Positions 10,094 through 22,444 of a DNA stretch of 64,000 bases are shown here, piece after piece; position 1 is the stretch's first letter, and every line of letters begins with the position of its first letter. Location: assembly GCA_964017065.1 (NCBI GenBank), contig OZ024789.1:3034657-3098656 (forward strand), written 5' to 3'. The notes under the pieces are model-generated. The model did no database searches, was not told the origin of the DNA, and was given only the letters and a program-made list of their open reading frames with translations. Position numbers and translations under genes: made by a program. The stretch comes from Haliclona indistincta. Taxonomy: Eukaryota > Porifera > Demospongiae > Haplosclerida > Chalinidae.

Positions 10094-11797
10094 ATGAATC
10101 TTCCATTAATTTCAATTGTTATTTTCTGCTCTTTTGCGCTGAAAGCGTCTTTCATTGGGACTGATTTCTTCTTCTATCACCTGGGAACGCTTCATACAGT
10201 TCAAGTAGTCCTTACGGTTACTCATGCTGTAGTGTATCTTCTCTACCCTCTGCTGGGATGGCTGTCAGATGTCTACTTCACCAGATACAAGGTCATCAGA
10301 TTAGCCTTTATCACTATGATCTTGGCAGCATTGGACTGTGTACTGGTTACTTTAGCAATTGTATTTGACATCAGTTTAGAATACAACGAATTAGCAATCA
10401 TTGTAATACTGATACTGGTGACTCCTGGAGTTCTAGCTGTCCTGTTAAGTCAGGGACTATTTGAGGCTAATGCTATTCAGTTTGGTATGGAGCAGTTGCT
10501 GGAAAGTTCATCAGATCAGCTGAGTTCGTTTATCCACTGGTACTACTGGAGTAGCTATGGAGGACACTTCATTCTGTTCCTACTCCCAAGTGGAATAATT
10601 ACATTCAATAGTAGCTTTGTAAAAGACTCATTAAAAAAATATCCAATGGACGATTATATGATAGCTCGTCTTATATTCTGTATATTTCTGCTACAGCTAA
10701 TACTAGCTGTTGTTGGACTAGTCATACTGCTATGCAACAAAGAGAGGCTCAACATTGAGAAACCTGGTCATAATCCACTAGCGTTGATCTACAAGGTGCT
10801 GAAGTACGCATGTAAACACAAGGTTCCCGAAAATCGCAGTGCCTTCACTTACTGGGAAAATGACATCCCTCCTCGCATTGACCTCGGTAAGAGCAAGTAT
10901 GGAGGACCATTCACCACTGAAGCGGTGGAGGACACCAAGTCATTTTTTCGCATACTTCTCCTTCTCTTCTCTCTACTGGGATTCCATCTATCAGGACATG
11001 GCTACTCAATCTTAAAGCAGCTTATGTTAACAGAGTGTCCAAATACTTGGTTACTTATTTTGATTGGAGACCCAATGAATCTAACAACAATTGTGATCTT
11101 CACATGTGTTCCCTTGTATCAACTGATCAATGCTCGTTATCGACAAAGATACTTTCCTAACATATTCAAGAGAATGGGGCTGGGATTATTTTGTTGTCTA
11201 CTGAAGGTGATTATTGAGACTACTTTACAAGCAACTCAGAAACATTATGCAATGAGCCGATGTAGAAATGTTTGTCCTTTGTTCAACTGCTATAGCCTGG
11301 TAACAGAAAGATTTAATGGCAGCATCTTTGTTTGTGGCAATATAAACTGTACGCCGGGTAACAGTATTTTCCTCATACTGCTAGTGGTTCCTCAGATATT
11401 ACAAGGACTGTCGTTTCTACTGGTGTTTATGAGTGCCATTGAGTTCATCTGTGCTCAGGCTCCTCTCCGACTGAAGGGACTGCTCATTGGTCTCTGGTAT
11501 GCCTCTCTGTCAGTTCACTACCTACTGGTAGAGGTTCCTGATATTTATATACCACTAACTGATGGTACTACGTGGGAAATCATTCAAGAAGTGAAGGCAT
11601 TCCTGATTGCGCTCTCCTTGATCTTCTTTGCTTATGTTTCTGGACGATATCGTTATCGAGTAAGAGATGAGGTGGTGAATGAGCAGTATCTTATTGAAGA
11701 GATATACGAGAGAGAGATTCGAATAGCATCAGAAATGGAAGAGAACGAATTGTTGATTAGCTCAAGTGCTTCAACACAGCAATATGTGTACCACTAA
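10094..11797 (+). CDS. POT/SLC15-like MFS transporter, subfamily D (D1), intact
   Basis: 567 aa, one exon. It is almost identical to D2 exactly 12,851 bp downstream, differing at only a handful of residues (for example AVEDTK here, VVEDTK there). D-specific features: MNLPLISIVIFCSFALKAS at TM1, QGLFEAN in place of LGLFEAN before the POT QFGM motif, and VILLCNKERLNIEK after TM6. The five-cysteine luminal loop (CRNVCPLFNC, then FNGS, VCGNINC) contains one glycosylation site. The tail EENELLISSS keeps the acidic dileucine. The start is the first ATG after a TCTGGCAGCG block conserved with D2. Confidence 0.82.
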   Translation: MNLPLISIVIFCSFALKASFIGTDFFFYHLGTLHTVQVVLTVTHAVVYLLYPLLGWLSDVYFTRYKVIRLAFITMILAALDCVLVTLAIVFDISLEYNELAIIVILILVTPGVLAVLLSQGLFEANAIQFGMEQLLESSSDQLSSFIHWYYWSSYGGHFILFLLPSGIITFNSSFVKDSLKKYPMDDYMIARLIFCIFLLQLILAVVGLVILLCNKERLNIEKPGHNPLALIYKVLKYACKHKVPENRSAFTYWENDIPPRIDLGKSKYGGPFTTEAVEDTKSFFRILLLLFSLLGFHLSGHGYSILKQLMLTECPNTWLLILIGDPMNLTTIVIFTCVPLYQLINARYRQRYFPNIFKRMGLGLFCCLLKVIIETTLQATQKHYAMSRCRNVCPLFNCYSLVTERFNGSIFVCGNINCTPGNSIFLILLVVPQILQGLSFLLVFMSAIEFICAQAPLRLKGLLIGLWYASLSVHYLLVEVPDIYIPLTDGTTWEIIQEVKAFLIALSLIFFAYVSGRYRYRVRDEVVNEQYLIEEIYEREIRIASEMEENELLISSSASTQQYVYH

Positions 11798-12119
11798 ACT
11801 AGAATATTATTGCAGCTTTAGTTTAAGAAAAAAATTTAGTAAAATTGAATGTTTTCACCAAACATGGTAACATTCAACAATGCAGGTGGATCCTGTGGAT
11901 ATCATGCGAGGCATATCATTAAGTAGGTACAGTCATTATGACGCTATAGAAGTGCATGCGTTCTACTTGCATGTTTGTTTTTCTGTCTGTATAACCATAT
12001 AAGCTATCCATAAAATTTTTACATAGCTAACTTACTGTTATCAATACTTGCCTCCATGCAAATGCAAACTTTCTACAAGAATTGCTCAACATTTCGCTCT
12101 GTGAGTAACTAGCTGCAGT
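11798..12119. other. Spacer between D1 and E1
   Basis: A 322-bp non-coding region nearly identical to 24649-24970. The last part (TCGCTCTGTGAGTAACTAGC before the start) is also conserved upstream of E3, and likely holds the E promoter and 5' UTR. Confidence 0.6.
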
Positions 12120-13734
12120 ATGAATCTCTCAGCAGTCTCAATCGTTGTCATGTGTTCTTTGTTCATACGTACTACCATCTTTGGAAAAGACATCTTTTTC
12201 TTCCACATGAAAAGTCTCCTTCAAATCTCTCGATTATGCTTTGCAGGAGCACAAGCAACTGCTTATCTTCTCTATCCTCTGCTGGGATGGCTGTCAGATG
12301 TCTACTTCACCAGATATAAAGTCATAAGATTATCTTTTATTGTTGTGTGCATAGTAGAGGTTCTCAGTGTTTCTGCAACAATTGCAGTCTTAGTTGACAG
12401 TAATATAGTTTTCGAGAAAGTGCCAACAATTATACTTCTTTTGATGGCTGTTCCTTCGATTATCTCAATGCTTATCAGTCTGGGATTGTTTGAGGCTAAC
12501 GCAATACAGTTTGGTATGGATCAACTGCTGGAGAGCTCATCAGATCAGCTGAGTTCATTTATCAACTGGTACTACTGGAGTAGCCATGTAGGACATTTTA
12601 TTCTGTTTTTAATTACAATAACAATGGTTGGTATTCACAGCAGTTGCTTGATACCAGCAACTAATATCCAACCTGTGAATGACTATATACAAGGTCACCT
12701 GATGTTCTGTGCAGTGTCATTGCATCTAGTTCTAGGTATTACTGGACTAGTTCTGCTCATACGTTACAAGAAAAGACTCAACATTGAGAAACCTGGTCAT
12801 AATCCACTCAAGCTGATCTACAAGGTGCTGAAGTACGCATGGAAACACAAGTTTCCTGAAAATCGCAGTGCCTTCACTTACTGGGAAAATGACATTCCTC
12901 CTCGCATTGACCTTGGGAAGAACAAGTATGGAGGACCATTCACCACTGAGGAGGTGGAGGACACCAAGTCATTCTTTCGTATTCTCCTCCTTCTCTTCTC
13001 TCTACTGGGATTTCACTTCTCAGGACATGGATACTCAACTGTACAGCATTTAATGATGAACGAGTGTCCTAATACTTGGTTGCTTATAATGTTTGGAGAC
13101 CCAATGAATCTTACAACAATTGTAATCTTCGCAGGCATTCCCTTGTATCAACTGAGTAATGAACGTTTTCGTCATAGATATATTCCTAATATATTCAAGA
13201 GAATGGGGCTGGGACTACTCTGCTGTCTACTGAAGGTGATTATTGAGATAACTCTGAAGGTAACTCAAGAGCTTTATTCAAGTCAACAGTGTGGTAATGA
13301 TTTCGCTCCACTAGTTAACTGTTACCGTATGATTTCAAAGGTGAACTATAATGAAACTTGTGTCAATGCCCTCAGCACTGAACACTGTACACCAGGTAAC
13401 AGTATTTTCCTCATACTGCTAGTGGTTCCTCAGATACTACAAGGACTGTCGTTTCTACTGGTGTTTATGAGTGCCATTGAGTTCATCTGTGCTCAGGCTC
13501 CTCTCCGACTGAAGGGACTGCTCATTGGTCTCTGGTATGCCTCTCTGTCAGTTACTGGTAGAGGTTCCTGATATTTATATACCACTAACTGATGGTACTA
13601 CGTGGGAAATATTCGAGGAAGTAAAGGCATTCCTGATTGCTCTCTCCTTGATCTTCTTTGCTTATGTTTCTGGACGATATCGTTATCGAGTAAGAGATGA
13701 GGTGGTGAACTGGCAGTATCTTATTGAAGATATA

Positions 13735-15538
13735 TTATCATTGCCGATCGGCAATGATATGTAGGGATGACCTCGAATTAAGATGGCGGCTACTCATGTT
13801 GAAAATGGGTTTTCGCACATATCTCTATTATTATACATCTATACTGCATTTTAACTATCTCTAAGTGACTCTGAAGTGTAAGCGCTTGTAGGACGTCTAT
13901 TAAAGTCGCCGGGACTGCTTGCTTGACGACGAAAATCAAGACAGAGAGAATTTGCAGATCTTCGCTGTTATAGCGTTTCTCGAGATTCTAGACATCTAGG
14001 ATTGATCAGGCGATTGTTCTGAGCATGGAAATACCATTGGCGAAGCTGGCAGACGTTTCTAAAGTGGTAAACTAAAATTGCCGCCCACGCGAATTGTTCA
14101 TCTTTCTTCTTCTTCTTCTTCTTCTTCTTCTTTGACAAGCATAGCGCTGTCATGAGTGAACGAATCACTACCAAACCTGCACCATCGCATGTGTATATAT
14201 CAGGGTTAGTGCACTTACTTCTTAGATAAGCATCAAACACTACCAGAAGCGAGTAATCCTTGAAAAACATGGTTTTTGGACCGTTTTGGACTAGCGACTT
14301 CATTAATTAACCCTCTTGTCGCTTCTTATCATTAACTCCGCCCACATCAGTTTTGCAGCTATCTCGCTACTGCGTTTTGTCTCTGCTCTGGACGCTTCAG
14401 CGCGCAAGCCAGAGGTATGAAAATGTGTCTAAACCAGTACTATACCCTAAATAACACTGATCTGTTCGTTAACGCTTCAGATGGCGGGTTAAAGCTGACT
14501 TACACAGACGTGAACAACTTGAGTGTCTAGCCTGCTTACCGGCAGCAAGATTCTACGCACAGTAAGGTTCCTACACCACGCAGCGTAAGTTGCAAAAGGA
14601 CTAGAAGCCTCTGTGAGTGTGATATTGACTTCAACAAGATTCTACTAGGCGTGCTCCTACTGTTTAGGCCCGCAGCATCATGAATTGTCAGTACTAGTGC
14701 TAGTCTCTTCATCCATTACAATACTAACAAGTATCATGTTGTCAAATCATACCTGGACTTGGCATTATGCTGTCTGCGTCCTCAACCTCTTTAACTATTT
14801 TAAACCTTTCAATGAATGATTATTCTTGTGATTGGTAATATTAAACAATTAAACCACACTCCTTACTCTCAAGAGGCTGTGCACATTCACATCTCTGCTA
14901 GACTAGTATCTATATACTCCTCACAGATTTGTAAAAATGAAATAACATCTGACATAGAATACTATTAATAAGTTCAAACTGATAGTGATCAAAAAAGTAA
15001 CAGGAACAAGTAAAGTAAAAAATTTTTAATAAAAAACTGAAACGTGTAGGGATGACTCTTAAAAAAGGAAAGGAACAAGATGGGATGATGCTTGCAAAAG
15101 TAAAGGAACAAGATGGAATAATGCTTGCAAATGTAAAAGTCCCAAGTATCCCTACATCAGCGGCTTGAAGGAGGACGCAGTCCGATGGAGTAATTGACGG
15201 TTGTGAATAACTAGAGGTATCTGTCTTTGGAGGACGCAGTCCGATGAAGTAATTGACGGTTGTATAATATAACTAGAGGCATCTGTGTTTATAGGAGGAC
15301 GCAGTCCGATGAAGTAGTTGACAGTTATAAAAGGTATAGGAAGAGGATTCCGCATTTGTCAGTAGCACGTTGTCGCAGCAAGCCGCTGATGTAGGGATAC
15401 TTGGGACTTTTACATTTGCAAGCATTATTCCATCTTGTTCCTTTACTTTTGCAAGCATCATCCCATCTTGTTCCTTTCCTTTTTTAAGAGTCATCCCTAC
15501 ACGTTTCAGTTTTTTATTAAAAATTTTTTACTTTACTT
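13735..15538 (-). mobile_element. Rolling-circle-like element RC-B inserted in E1
   Basis: An 1,804-bp insertion. Junctions are exact against the empty site in E2: flanks ...GAAGATATA and TATGAAAGGG join with no duplication (A|T junction when read on the minus strand). Read on the minus strand it begins with a foldback (15008-15538), then subterminal repeat GTGTAGGGATGAC, then a body with a (GAA)n tract (window 14103-14133), then the inverted subterminal repeat near 13760-13771, and ends with an ATCATTGCCG hairpin at 13737-13758. Just inside the hairpin end it shares TAGCCGCCATCTT with the RC-A family. No transposase is visible. Confidence 0.72.
15008..15538. repeat. Foldback of RC-B with a triple repeat in its loop
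   Basis: The arms (about 15008-15167 and 15379-15538) are near-perfect inverted repeats. Each contains two related GGAACAAGATGG units. The loop holds three direct copies of a 59-65 bp unit that begins GGAGGACGCAGTCCGATG (starting near 15170, 15229 and 15294). Function is unknown. Confidence 0.85.
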
Positions 15539-15663
15539 TATGAAAGGGAGTTTATAGCTGCAGCAGATATGCAAGAGGATGAAGATTCAGAAGACGACGA
15601 TGAAAATGAAATATTGATTACTTCAAGTACACCCGCTCAGAAGAGTCAATGAACATAAAGGCA

Positions 15664-16666
15664 CAAGAAAATTAAAAAGATTTCTATCGAAATCAAAAGG
15701 ATGTAGGGTTGTGAAATCTACCACTGGTCCACAATGTAAACTAACAAGGAACAAGCATGGAATGGTAACACGATTGACTTGCTAACAGACCATAGATCCC
15801 TACATCAGTGGCTGCTGTGGTTGGTTATTATAGCTAGTTCAGCTAGTTGCTGTTGACTGACACCTAACGTGCATTCAGCTTGTGACAAAATATTGATCTT
15901 ATGTACAGCCACTGATGTAGGGATCTATGGTCTGTTAGCAAGTCAATCGTGTTACCATTCCATGCTTGTTCCTTGTTAGTTTACATTGTGGACCAGTGGT
16001 AGATTTCACAACCCTACATGTACATCCTTTTGATTTCGATAGAAATCTTTTTAATTTTCTTGTTTGTGTGCTTTTTTTCTTTTTCAGCGAAGTGCAGTTC
16101 AATATCATGCACATACTGAGCTGTCTTTGTTTCCACCATTGTTTTAGTTTTCCTGTTGTTGGTGGCTTTTCTTTATTATTAAGAATTTTAAACTTGTAGC
16201 TAATAATAATTGTTATGCTGTACATATCAGCTCGCCTACACATGCAGTGGATACGAGCCCCGCCCACAATTGTTTGTAGACATGTACGGCGGTTGTAATT
16301 ATCTGGCAAGCGCAGAATGGTGATCCTATACGAGCTTACCGTTCTTCGAATACTCCAGACAAATACATCTACATGTATGTGTTCTCCCAAGAGTTTATAA
16401 ACTCTTGGTTCTCCGTGATCCATAAGGCGCGCGGCGATACTTAAGCTAGTGCTTGGTCACGTGCGCTAACCACTGCTTGGTCACGTGCGTATTGCGCAAT
16501 CACATCAATGGCGTCTAACACTTAGCGATCACGATCGAGAAATCGCGGAATTTATATCGACGTTTCGCTAAAAACTAAGTTCAAAAGGCACCTGCCAGGA
16601 GAATTTCATGACTGTTCATGGTTGTTTTGGTCTCGGCATTGCTCGCGTAAAGGCGCTAGGCGCGCT

Positions 16667-16755
<89 letters not shown>

Positions 16756-17001
16756 AGAAAACGAAGATGACGAAACACGATTTTCACCGTTTCCAGGTTT
16801 TTCACTTTAGTAACAACTTCGAGCAATCTCCTTGCTACTGTAAGATGGGGCAACGCCAGAGACCAGATTTAAATGTCTTTTGACGTATACAATTCATGAC
16901 CAGGCGAAATATCAGCGTTTGAACGCTAATACATTGTATGTAGCCGCCATCTTGTTTTCTCGTTCAACCCTACATAGGGAGGCACTACTGTGCCTCCCTA
17001 A
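15664..17001 (+). mobile_element. Rolling-circle-like element, copy RC-A2
   Basis: 1,338 bp, inserted 11 bp after the E1 stop. Comparison with the empty site at 26.72 kb gives flanks ...AAAGGCA and TTAATA, again A|T with no target duplication. It starts CAAGAAAATTAAAAAG and ends ...CCTCCCTAA after a hairpin with GGGAGGCAC arms. It is more diverged than the other two copies and carries an expanded (GAAA)n tract at about 16669-16757. Paired CACGTG words are present near 16456 and 16482. Confidence 0.75.
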
Positions 17002-18124
17002 TTAATACAAATCGCATTAATTAATTAATTTACCCAAAAATTGATTAGTTCTAAGCATCCATCCACAGTTTACAGTGGAGTCTTGCATGAATATCATGGT
17101 TTTAGTTATCATTGTTGCGAATGACTAATCAATTCATCACTGCACTTGATCAGTAAAATCTTAAATTTTGGGTGAATCAAACAAGCGTTGCATGGCTTAT
17201 GAATATTACACTGTTTGAACCCCCGGGCCCTGGATCTTTTACTGCCTTGTAAAGAGTGTTTTTTCATGTGATTTTAAAGTGCATAAACATGCCTACCTCC
17301 AGCCTACCTCTCTAATCCGGAAACCATTGGGAATTCAAATTTTCAGATTTTTGGAATAGCAAAAACCGATTTCTATACGTATTGTAGGCTACCATATTGG
17401 CTGTGCAATGAAAGTAAGCATGCTGGTTGACTATTCCTGTACTTCATGTATGGTTGGAACAAGGTAAACATGGAGTATATAGCAAGGTTCTCCCTTCTGT
17501 TGTGTACATGATGGTACTTAGATCACAACGAAATCACCTGCAGTGTTCGGCTTGCATGTAAATGGGATGTGATCCGCGGATTGTATCCGGGTTGGAGTAA
17601 TCTGGATTGGGTGTGTATAAACGGGGCTATATAGACACTATAGACTACATAACATAAACCCTAAACCTATAGTGGTTTTGATGAATTTCAAAGTGAATTT
17701 TTGTGACATCATTCCTTTTGGGAGGTCTTAAAATAATTTAGGCTTATACTTCATGTTTGGTCCAATGACCACAAGGATGTGCAAATGGCAGACAAAGCCA
17801 AAACCATGGACAATTGTTTCATTGACCTTTGACTGCGCTAATGCTGAAAATACAGATACAATATGTACATGTACTGGACATCTGTTCTGGATTCTGAACA
17901 ATGGCTCTTGATTATTGATGAAAGAAAAACAACAGAGAAACCAAGGAATGTTCATGTACAAACAATCATATGTATCCTTATGCACACATTCATGTTTATA
18001 TTCAACAGAGTCTTGTCATCTTATTCAGTCATCATTACTTTGCATGACGAAACATTTAGCAGTACACTATAGTCACAGATGTCTGTATCAACACGTCAAA
18101 TAGACGAATGATTCTATAGTAGCG
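17002..18124. other. Spacer between E1 and F1
   Basis: Non-coding. Both ends are collinear with 26.73-27.87 kb between E2 and F2. The middle is less conserved (17.2-17.7 kb). A block starting near 17750 (GTCCAATGACCACAA) is shared upstream of both F copies and may hold their promoter. No other feature is found. Confidence 0.55.
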
Positions 18125-19818
18125 ATGAATCTTGCTGCAGCCTATATAGTTGTTCTTTGTTCGTTTGCAATAAAAGTCTCTGTAGTTGGAAATGACAACA
18201 TCTTTTATCACATGGAAACATTTCATCCCATAATCCTTGTAGGAACCCATGCCACAGCTTATCTTCTCTATCCTCTGCTGGGATGGCTTTCAGATGTCAA
18301 CTTCACAAGGTACAAGGTCATTAGATTGGCGTTCATCATGATGATCTTAGCAGCAATAGATTGTTTTCTAGTTGCGCTTGCAATTTTAATAGATACGAGC
18401 ATAGTTCATGATAAACTAAAATTTATCATACTAATGGCATTTGGAACTCCAGGAGTTCTACTAATCCTGATAAGTTTGGGACTGTTTGAGGCTAATGCTA
18501 TTCAGTTTGGTATGGATCAGCTGTTGGAAAGCTCATCAGATCAGCTGAGTTCTTTTATTCACTGGTATTACTGGAGTAGCAATTTAGGATGTTTCATAAT
18601 GTATTTAATGGAAATAGGAATAATTGCTATCAACAGCAGCTACACAGGTGATTTAAACACTAAAGCATATCCAATTGGTGACTATGCCTTACAACGTTGT
18701 CTTATTTGTATAACACTGCTACAGCTAATACTAGCTATTGTAGGACTGATTGTGCTGATACGCTACAAGAAGAGACTTAACATTGAGAAACCTGGTCATA
18801 ATCCACTCAAGCTGATCTACAAGGTGCTGAAGTATGCATGGAAACACAAGTTTCCTGAAAATCGCAGTGCCTTCACTTACTGGGAAAATGACATTCCTCC
18901 TCGCATTGATCTTGGTAAGAACAAGTATGGAGGACCATTCACCACTGAGGAGGTGGAGGACACCAAGTCGTTCTTTCGTATTCTCCTCCTTTTATTCTCT
19001 CTACTTGGATTCCAACTATCAGGACATGGCTACTCAACTGCACAACAGCTAATGATGAATGAGTGTCCTAATACTTGGCTGTTTCTTTTAACAGGAGACC
19101 CAATGAACTTTACCACGATCGTAATCTTCACAGGTATTCCCTTGTATAAACTGATCAATGCTCACTATCATCAGAGATACATTCCCAACATACTCAAGAG
19201 AATGGGGCTGGGACTACTCTGCTGTCTACTGAAGGTGATTATTGAGATTATCTTGCAGGTAACTCAGAAAAATTATGCAACTGAACAGTGCAGTAATTAT
19301 TGCCCGTTTGTCGACTGCTACAACTTGATCACAAAGGCAACAGTCAATACTGTGGAAATTTAAACTGTACACCTGGTAACAGTATATTCCTCATACTGCT
19401 AGTGGTTCCTCAGATACTACAAGGACTGTCATTTCTACTGGTGTTTATGAGTGCCGTTGAGTTCATCTGTGCTCAGGCTCCTCTCCGAATGAAGGGACTG
19501 CTCATTGGTCTCTGGTATGCCTCTCTGTCAGTTCACTACCTACTGGTAGAGGTTCCTGATATTTATATACCACTAACTGATGGTACTACGTGGGAAATCA
19601 TTCAAGAAGTGAAGGCATTCCTGATTGCTCTCTCCTTGATCTTCTTTGCTTACGTTTCTGGACGATATCGTTATCGAGTAAGAGATGAGGTGGTGAATGA
19701 GCAGTATCTTATTGAAGAAATATACGAGAGAGAGATTCTAATTGCAGCAGAAATGGAAGATGACGATGACGATGATAGTGAATCATTCATTCGCTCAAAT
19801 ACATCAATACAGCAATAG
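18125..19818 (+). pseudogene. POT/SLC15-like transporter, subfamily F (F1), frameshifted in the luminal loop
   Basis: Open from ATG 18125 (MNLAAAYIVVLCSFAIKVS) to a stop at 19361-19363. Relative to F2, several nucleotides are lost in the TM9-10 loop after CYNLITKA, changing frame. The correct frame resumes at CGNLNCTPGNS and continues to 19818 with intact TM10-12 and an acidic tail. The N-terminal half also lacks a few residues after the TM1-2 loop compared with F2. As written it would give a 412-aa protein lacking TM10-12. The lesion lies exactly in the segment that varies most between subfamilies. Confidence 0.75.
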
Positions 19819-20613
19819 ATGCAACAATTTTATTCACACTCACTGAAAATGATTACACATGCACTTGCAAACTTGTGAATTGAATGATAGTTATAATTTA
19901 GAATTGGCAAGTACTAATTTTAGCGTTTCCTTAAAATGTATAAACTATGTAATAAAATTTTGAGTGTATACTATTTTTAGCGAATGTGACTAAAATCAGT
20001 ACCCGCTAATAATAGTAACAGTAAGGTAATTTACTTTATTGTAGGTTAATCGAATAATTTTATGAGTCTTAAGCACTTTTCGTCTTCTCTTATTGCATGT
20101 ATACAATTCTAGCATATCCCATTGTGTTTTGAATGGCTTTTGCAATCACATGCGATACAGGTTATCAAAACATTGTTCCAATGTGAAATATTAAACTTAA
20201 AGCGAAATCGAACAATACAAAACTTTATAAACACTAAACATAGAAATCGTGTGCGGATGTGACAAACAGTACCACAGCGTACAAGTAACTTTAAAACCTT
20301 ATCAATGCAGTTCTATTCTTGATTTCGCTACTTTCTATATGTAACTGCATCTAGTGTCAACTACTTTATTTTTTATCCTGTTTTACCATTGCTGATATGT
20401 TTTAGAGTACAAAGTGTATACCATTTTATGTGGAATTGTACATACACTATCCACATGTTTTGTAAGCCGCTGCTATACTGAATAACTACCAAAAAGGTGA
20501 TGTTATGTACATACTTTAACAAATCATAATTTAACTCGAGATATTTCCTATACGAAAGTATAGCTGTTGAGTGACTCTACACATCATTCAGTGACCAAGA
20601 CATCTACCGCAGT
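19819..20613. other. Spacer between F1 and the A/C gene
   Basis: A-type upstream region, shared with 1446-2260, 29606-30459 and 35126-35975. It carries an eroded MITE (about 19905-20025). An extra segment of about 140 bp at about 20195-20336, bounded by AGCGAAATC and GATTTCGCT, is also found at 29972-30153 but is absent from the other two spacers, marking an insertion before that duplication. Confidence 0.6.
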
Positions 20614-22444
20614 ATGAAAATTCAAGCATCTCATATTGTTGTTGTTCTGTGTGCATTTTTGATAAGAACATCTCTTATTGGAACAGACAACTTTTTTTAT
20701 CATACAGGAGATCGTCTTCAAATCACTCTGTTGCTTATGCAGTATCTCAAGCCATAGCTTATCTTCTTTATCCTCTGCTGGGATGGCTGTCAGATGTCTA
20801 CTTCACCAGATACAAGGTCATCAGATTCACTTTTATTGCTATGACAATTGGAGAAGCAACGTTTGCTTTGGTAGCTCTATCAATTTTGATAGATGAAAAG
20901 CTAGCTTACAAAAAAGTATCAACGATAATTCTGATATTTCCTCACTGTTAAAACGAAAGTGGTAATATCACACCGAAGGTGGGAGAATTGCCTCACTTTT
21001 CCCACCGAAAGTGGGAAAAGTGAGGCAATTGTCCCACCTTCGGTGTGATATTACCACTTTCGTTTTAACAGTGCTGGAATGCTTTTAATGGTTTTAAGTT
21101 TGGGATTATTTGAAACAAATGCTATTCAGTTTGGTATGGATCAACTGCTAGAAAGCTCATCGAATCAGCTTAGTTATTTGTATTACTGGAGTGGCTTTGC
21201 AGGGCAGTCTATTCCATTAATACTAACAGCAGGAATTACTGTTATAGAGAGTCACTGCATAGTAGCAATAACTTCTCAATATCTAACATTAATGACATTT
21301 TACAAAACTATCTCACGTTTTGTATAGCATTAATACAACTAACACTCACTATTGCTGGATTGATTGTGCTGATACGTTACAAGAAAAGACTCAACATTGA
21401 GAAATCTGGACATAATCCACTCAAGCTGATCTACAAGGTACTGAAGTGCGCATGGAAACACAAGTTTCCTGAAAATCGCAGTGCCTTCACTTACTGGGAA
21501 ATGACATTCCTCCTCGCATTGACCTTGGTAAGAACAAGTATGGAGGACCATTGACCACTGAGGAGGTGGAGGACACGAAATCATTCTTTCGTATACTCCT
21601 CCTTCTCTTCTCTCTACTGGGATTCCATCTATCAGGACACGGATACTCAATTGCGCAACAGCTAATGATGAAAGAATGTCCTAATACTTGGTTGCTTTCA
21701 TTGATTGGAGACCCTATGAACCTCACTATAATTGTAATCTTTACATGCATTCCTTTATATCAGCTTATCAATACTCAATATCGTCAGAGATACTTTCCCA
21801 ACATATTCAAGAGAATGGGGCTGGGACTATTCTGCTGTCTACTGAAGGTGATCATAGAGATAACTCTGCAGGTAACTCAAGAGCTTTATTCGACCGAACA
21901 ATGCAATATCACGCAACCGTTTATTGACTGCTACCGCTCAATGTCACGAGTAAAGTACAATGGTAGCTGTATTAGTCTTCATGGTGGCTGTACGCCTGGT
22001 AACAGTATTTTCCTCATACTGCTAGTGGTTCCTCAGATACTACAAGGACTGTCGTTTCTACTGGTGTTTATGAGTGCCATTGAGTTCATCAGTGCTCAGG
22101 CTCCTCTCCGACTGAAGGGACTGCTCATTGGTCTCTGGTATGCCTCTCTGTCAGTTCACTACCTACTGGTAGAGGTTCCTGATATTTATATACCACTAAC
22201 TGATGGTACTACGTGGGAACTCATTCAAGAAGTGAAGGCATTCCTGATTGCTCTCTCCTTGATCTTCTTTGCTTATGTTTCTGGACGTTATCGTTATCGA
22301 GTAAGAGATGAGGTGGTGAATGAGCAGTATCTTATTGAAGAAATATACGAGAGACGGATTCGAATTGCAGCAGAAATGGAAAATGAAGCAGATGAGAACA
22401 GATCACTGATAAATTCAACTGCTTCAATGCATCGACAATACTAA
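20614..22444 (+). pseudogene. Chimeric A/C POT-like transporter pseudogene
   Basis: The first half is subfamily A (MKIQASHIVVVLCAFLIRTS) and the end is subfamily C (RRIRIAAEMENEADENRSL, close to C at 9.5 kb). The loop switches mid-way: a C-type VTQELYST is joined to an A-type CYRSMSRVKYNGSC segment. Lesions include a 1-nt loss near 20736 after TM1, a 131-bp hairpin insertion at 20943-21073, a loss in the IHW region before YYWS, a frameshift near 21300, and a 1-nt loss in YWENDIPP near 21500. From 21551 the frame is open for 297 codons covering TM7-12. Confidence 0.8.
20943..21073. mobile_element. 131-bp near-perfect hairpin insertion
   Basis: Two 63-nt arms with one mismatch flank a 5-nt loop (CGAAA). 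Termini are CACTGTTAAAACG and its complement. Paralogs at this point read ATTTCCTGGAATGC. Here CT is repeated on both sides (20941-20942 and 21074-21075), a 2-bp target duplication. It is non-coding and likely a very short foldback MITE. It interrupts TM4 of the A/C pseudogene. Confidence 0.85.

Larger units (their letters stand above)
12120..15652 (+). pseudogene. POT/SLC15-like transporter, subfamily E (E1), frameshifted and split by an insertion
   Basis: The 5' part is open from ATG 12120 and carries the E-type N-terminus (MNLSAVSIVVMCSLFIRTT). Two lesions: near 13552 eight nucleotides (CACTACCT) are missing relative to paralogs, shifting frame between TM11 and TM12; and element RC-B is inserted at 13734/15539, splitting the codons after YLIEDI. 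The remaining tail resumes at 15539 and runs to TGA at 15650-15652. Its end matches the tail of E2 at 26.6-26.7 kb. Without the insertion the locus is collinear with E2. It is very unlikely to make a full transporter. Confidence 0.85.

Noticed and set aside
15170..15350. Hammerhead-type ribozyme in the RC-B loop repeats
   Set aside because: CCGATGA resembles the core, but the required CTGANGA and paired GAAA are not present on either strand.
16608..16883. Lys/Glu-repeat open frame
   Set aside because: Pure translation of the (GAAA)n microsatellite in RC-A2.
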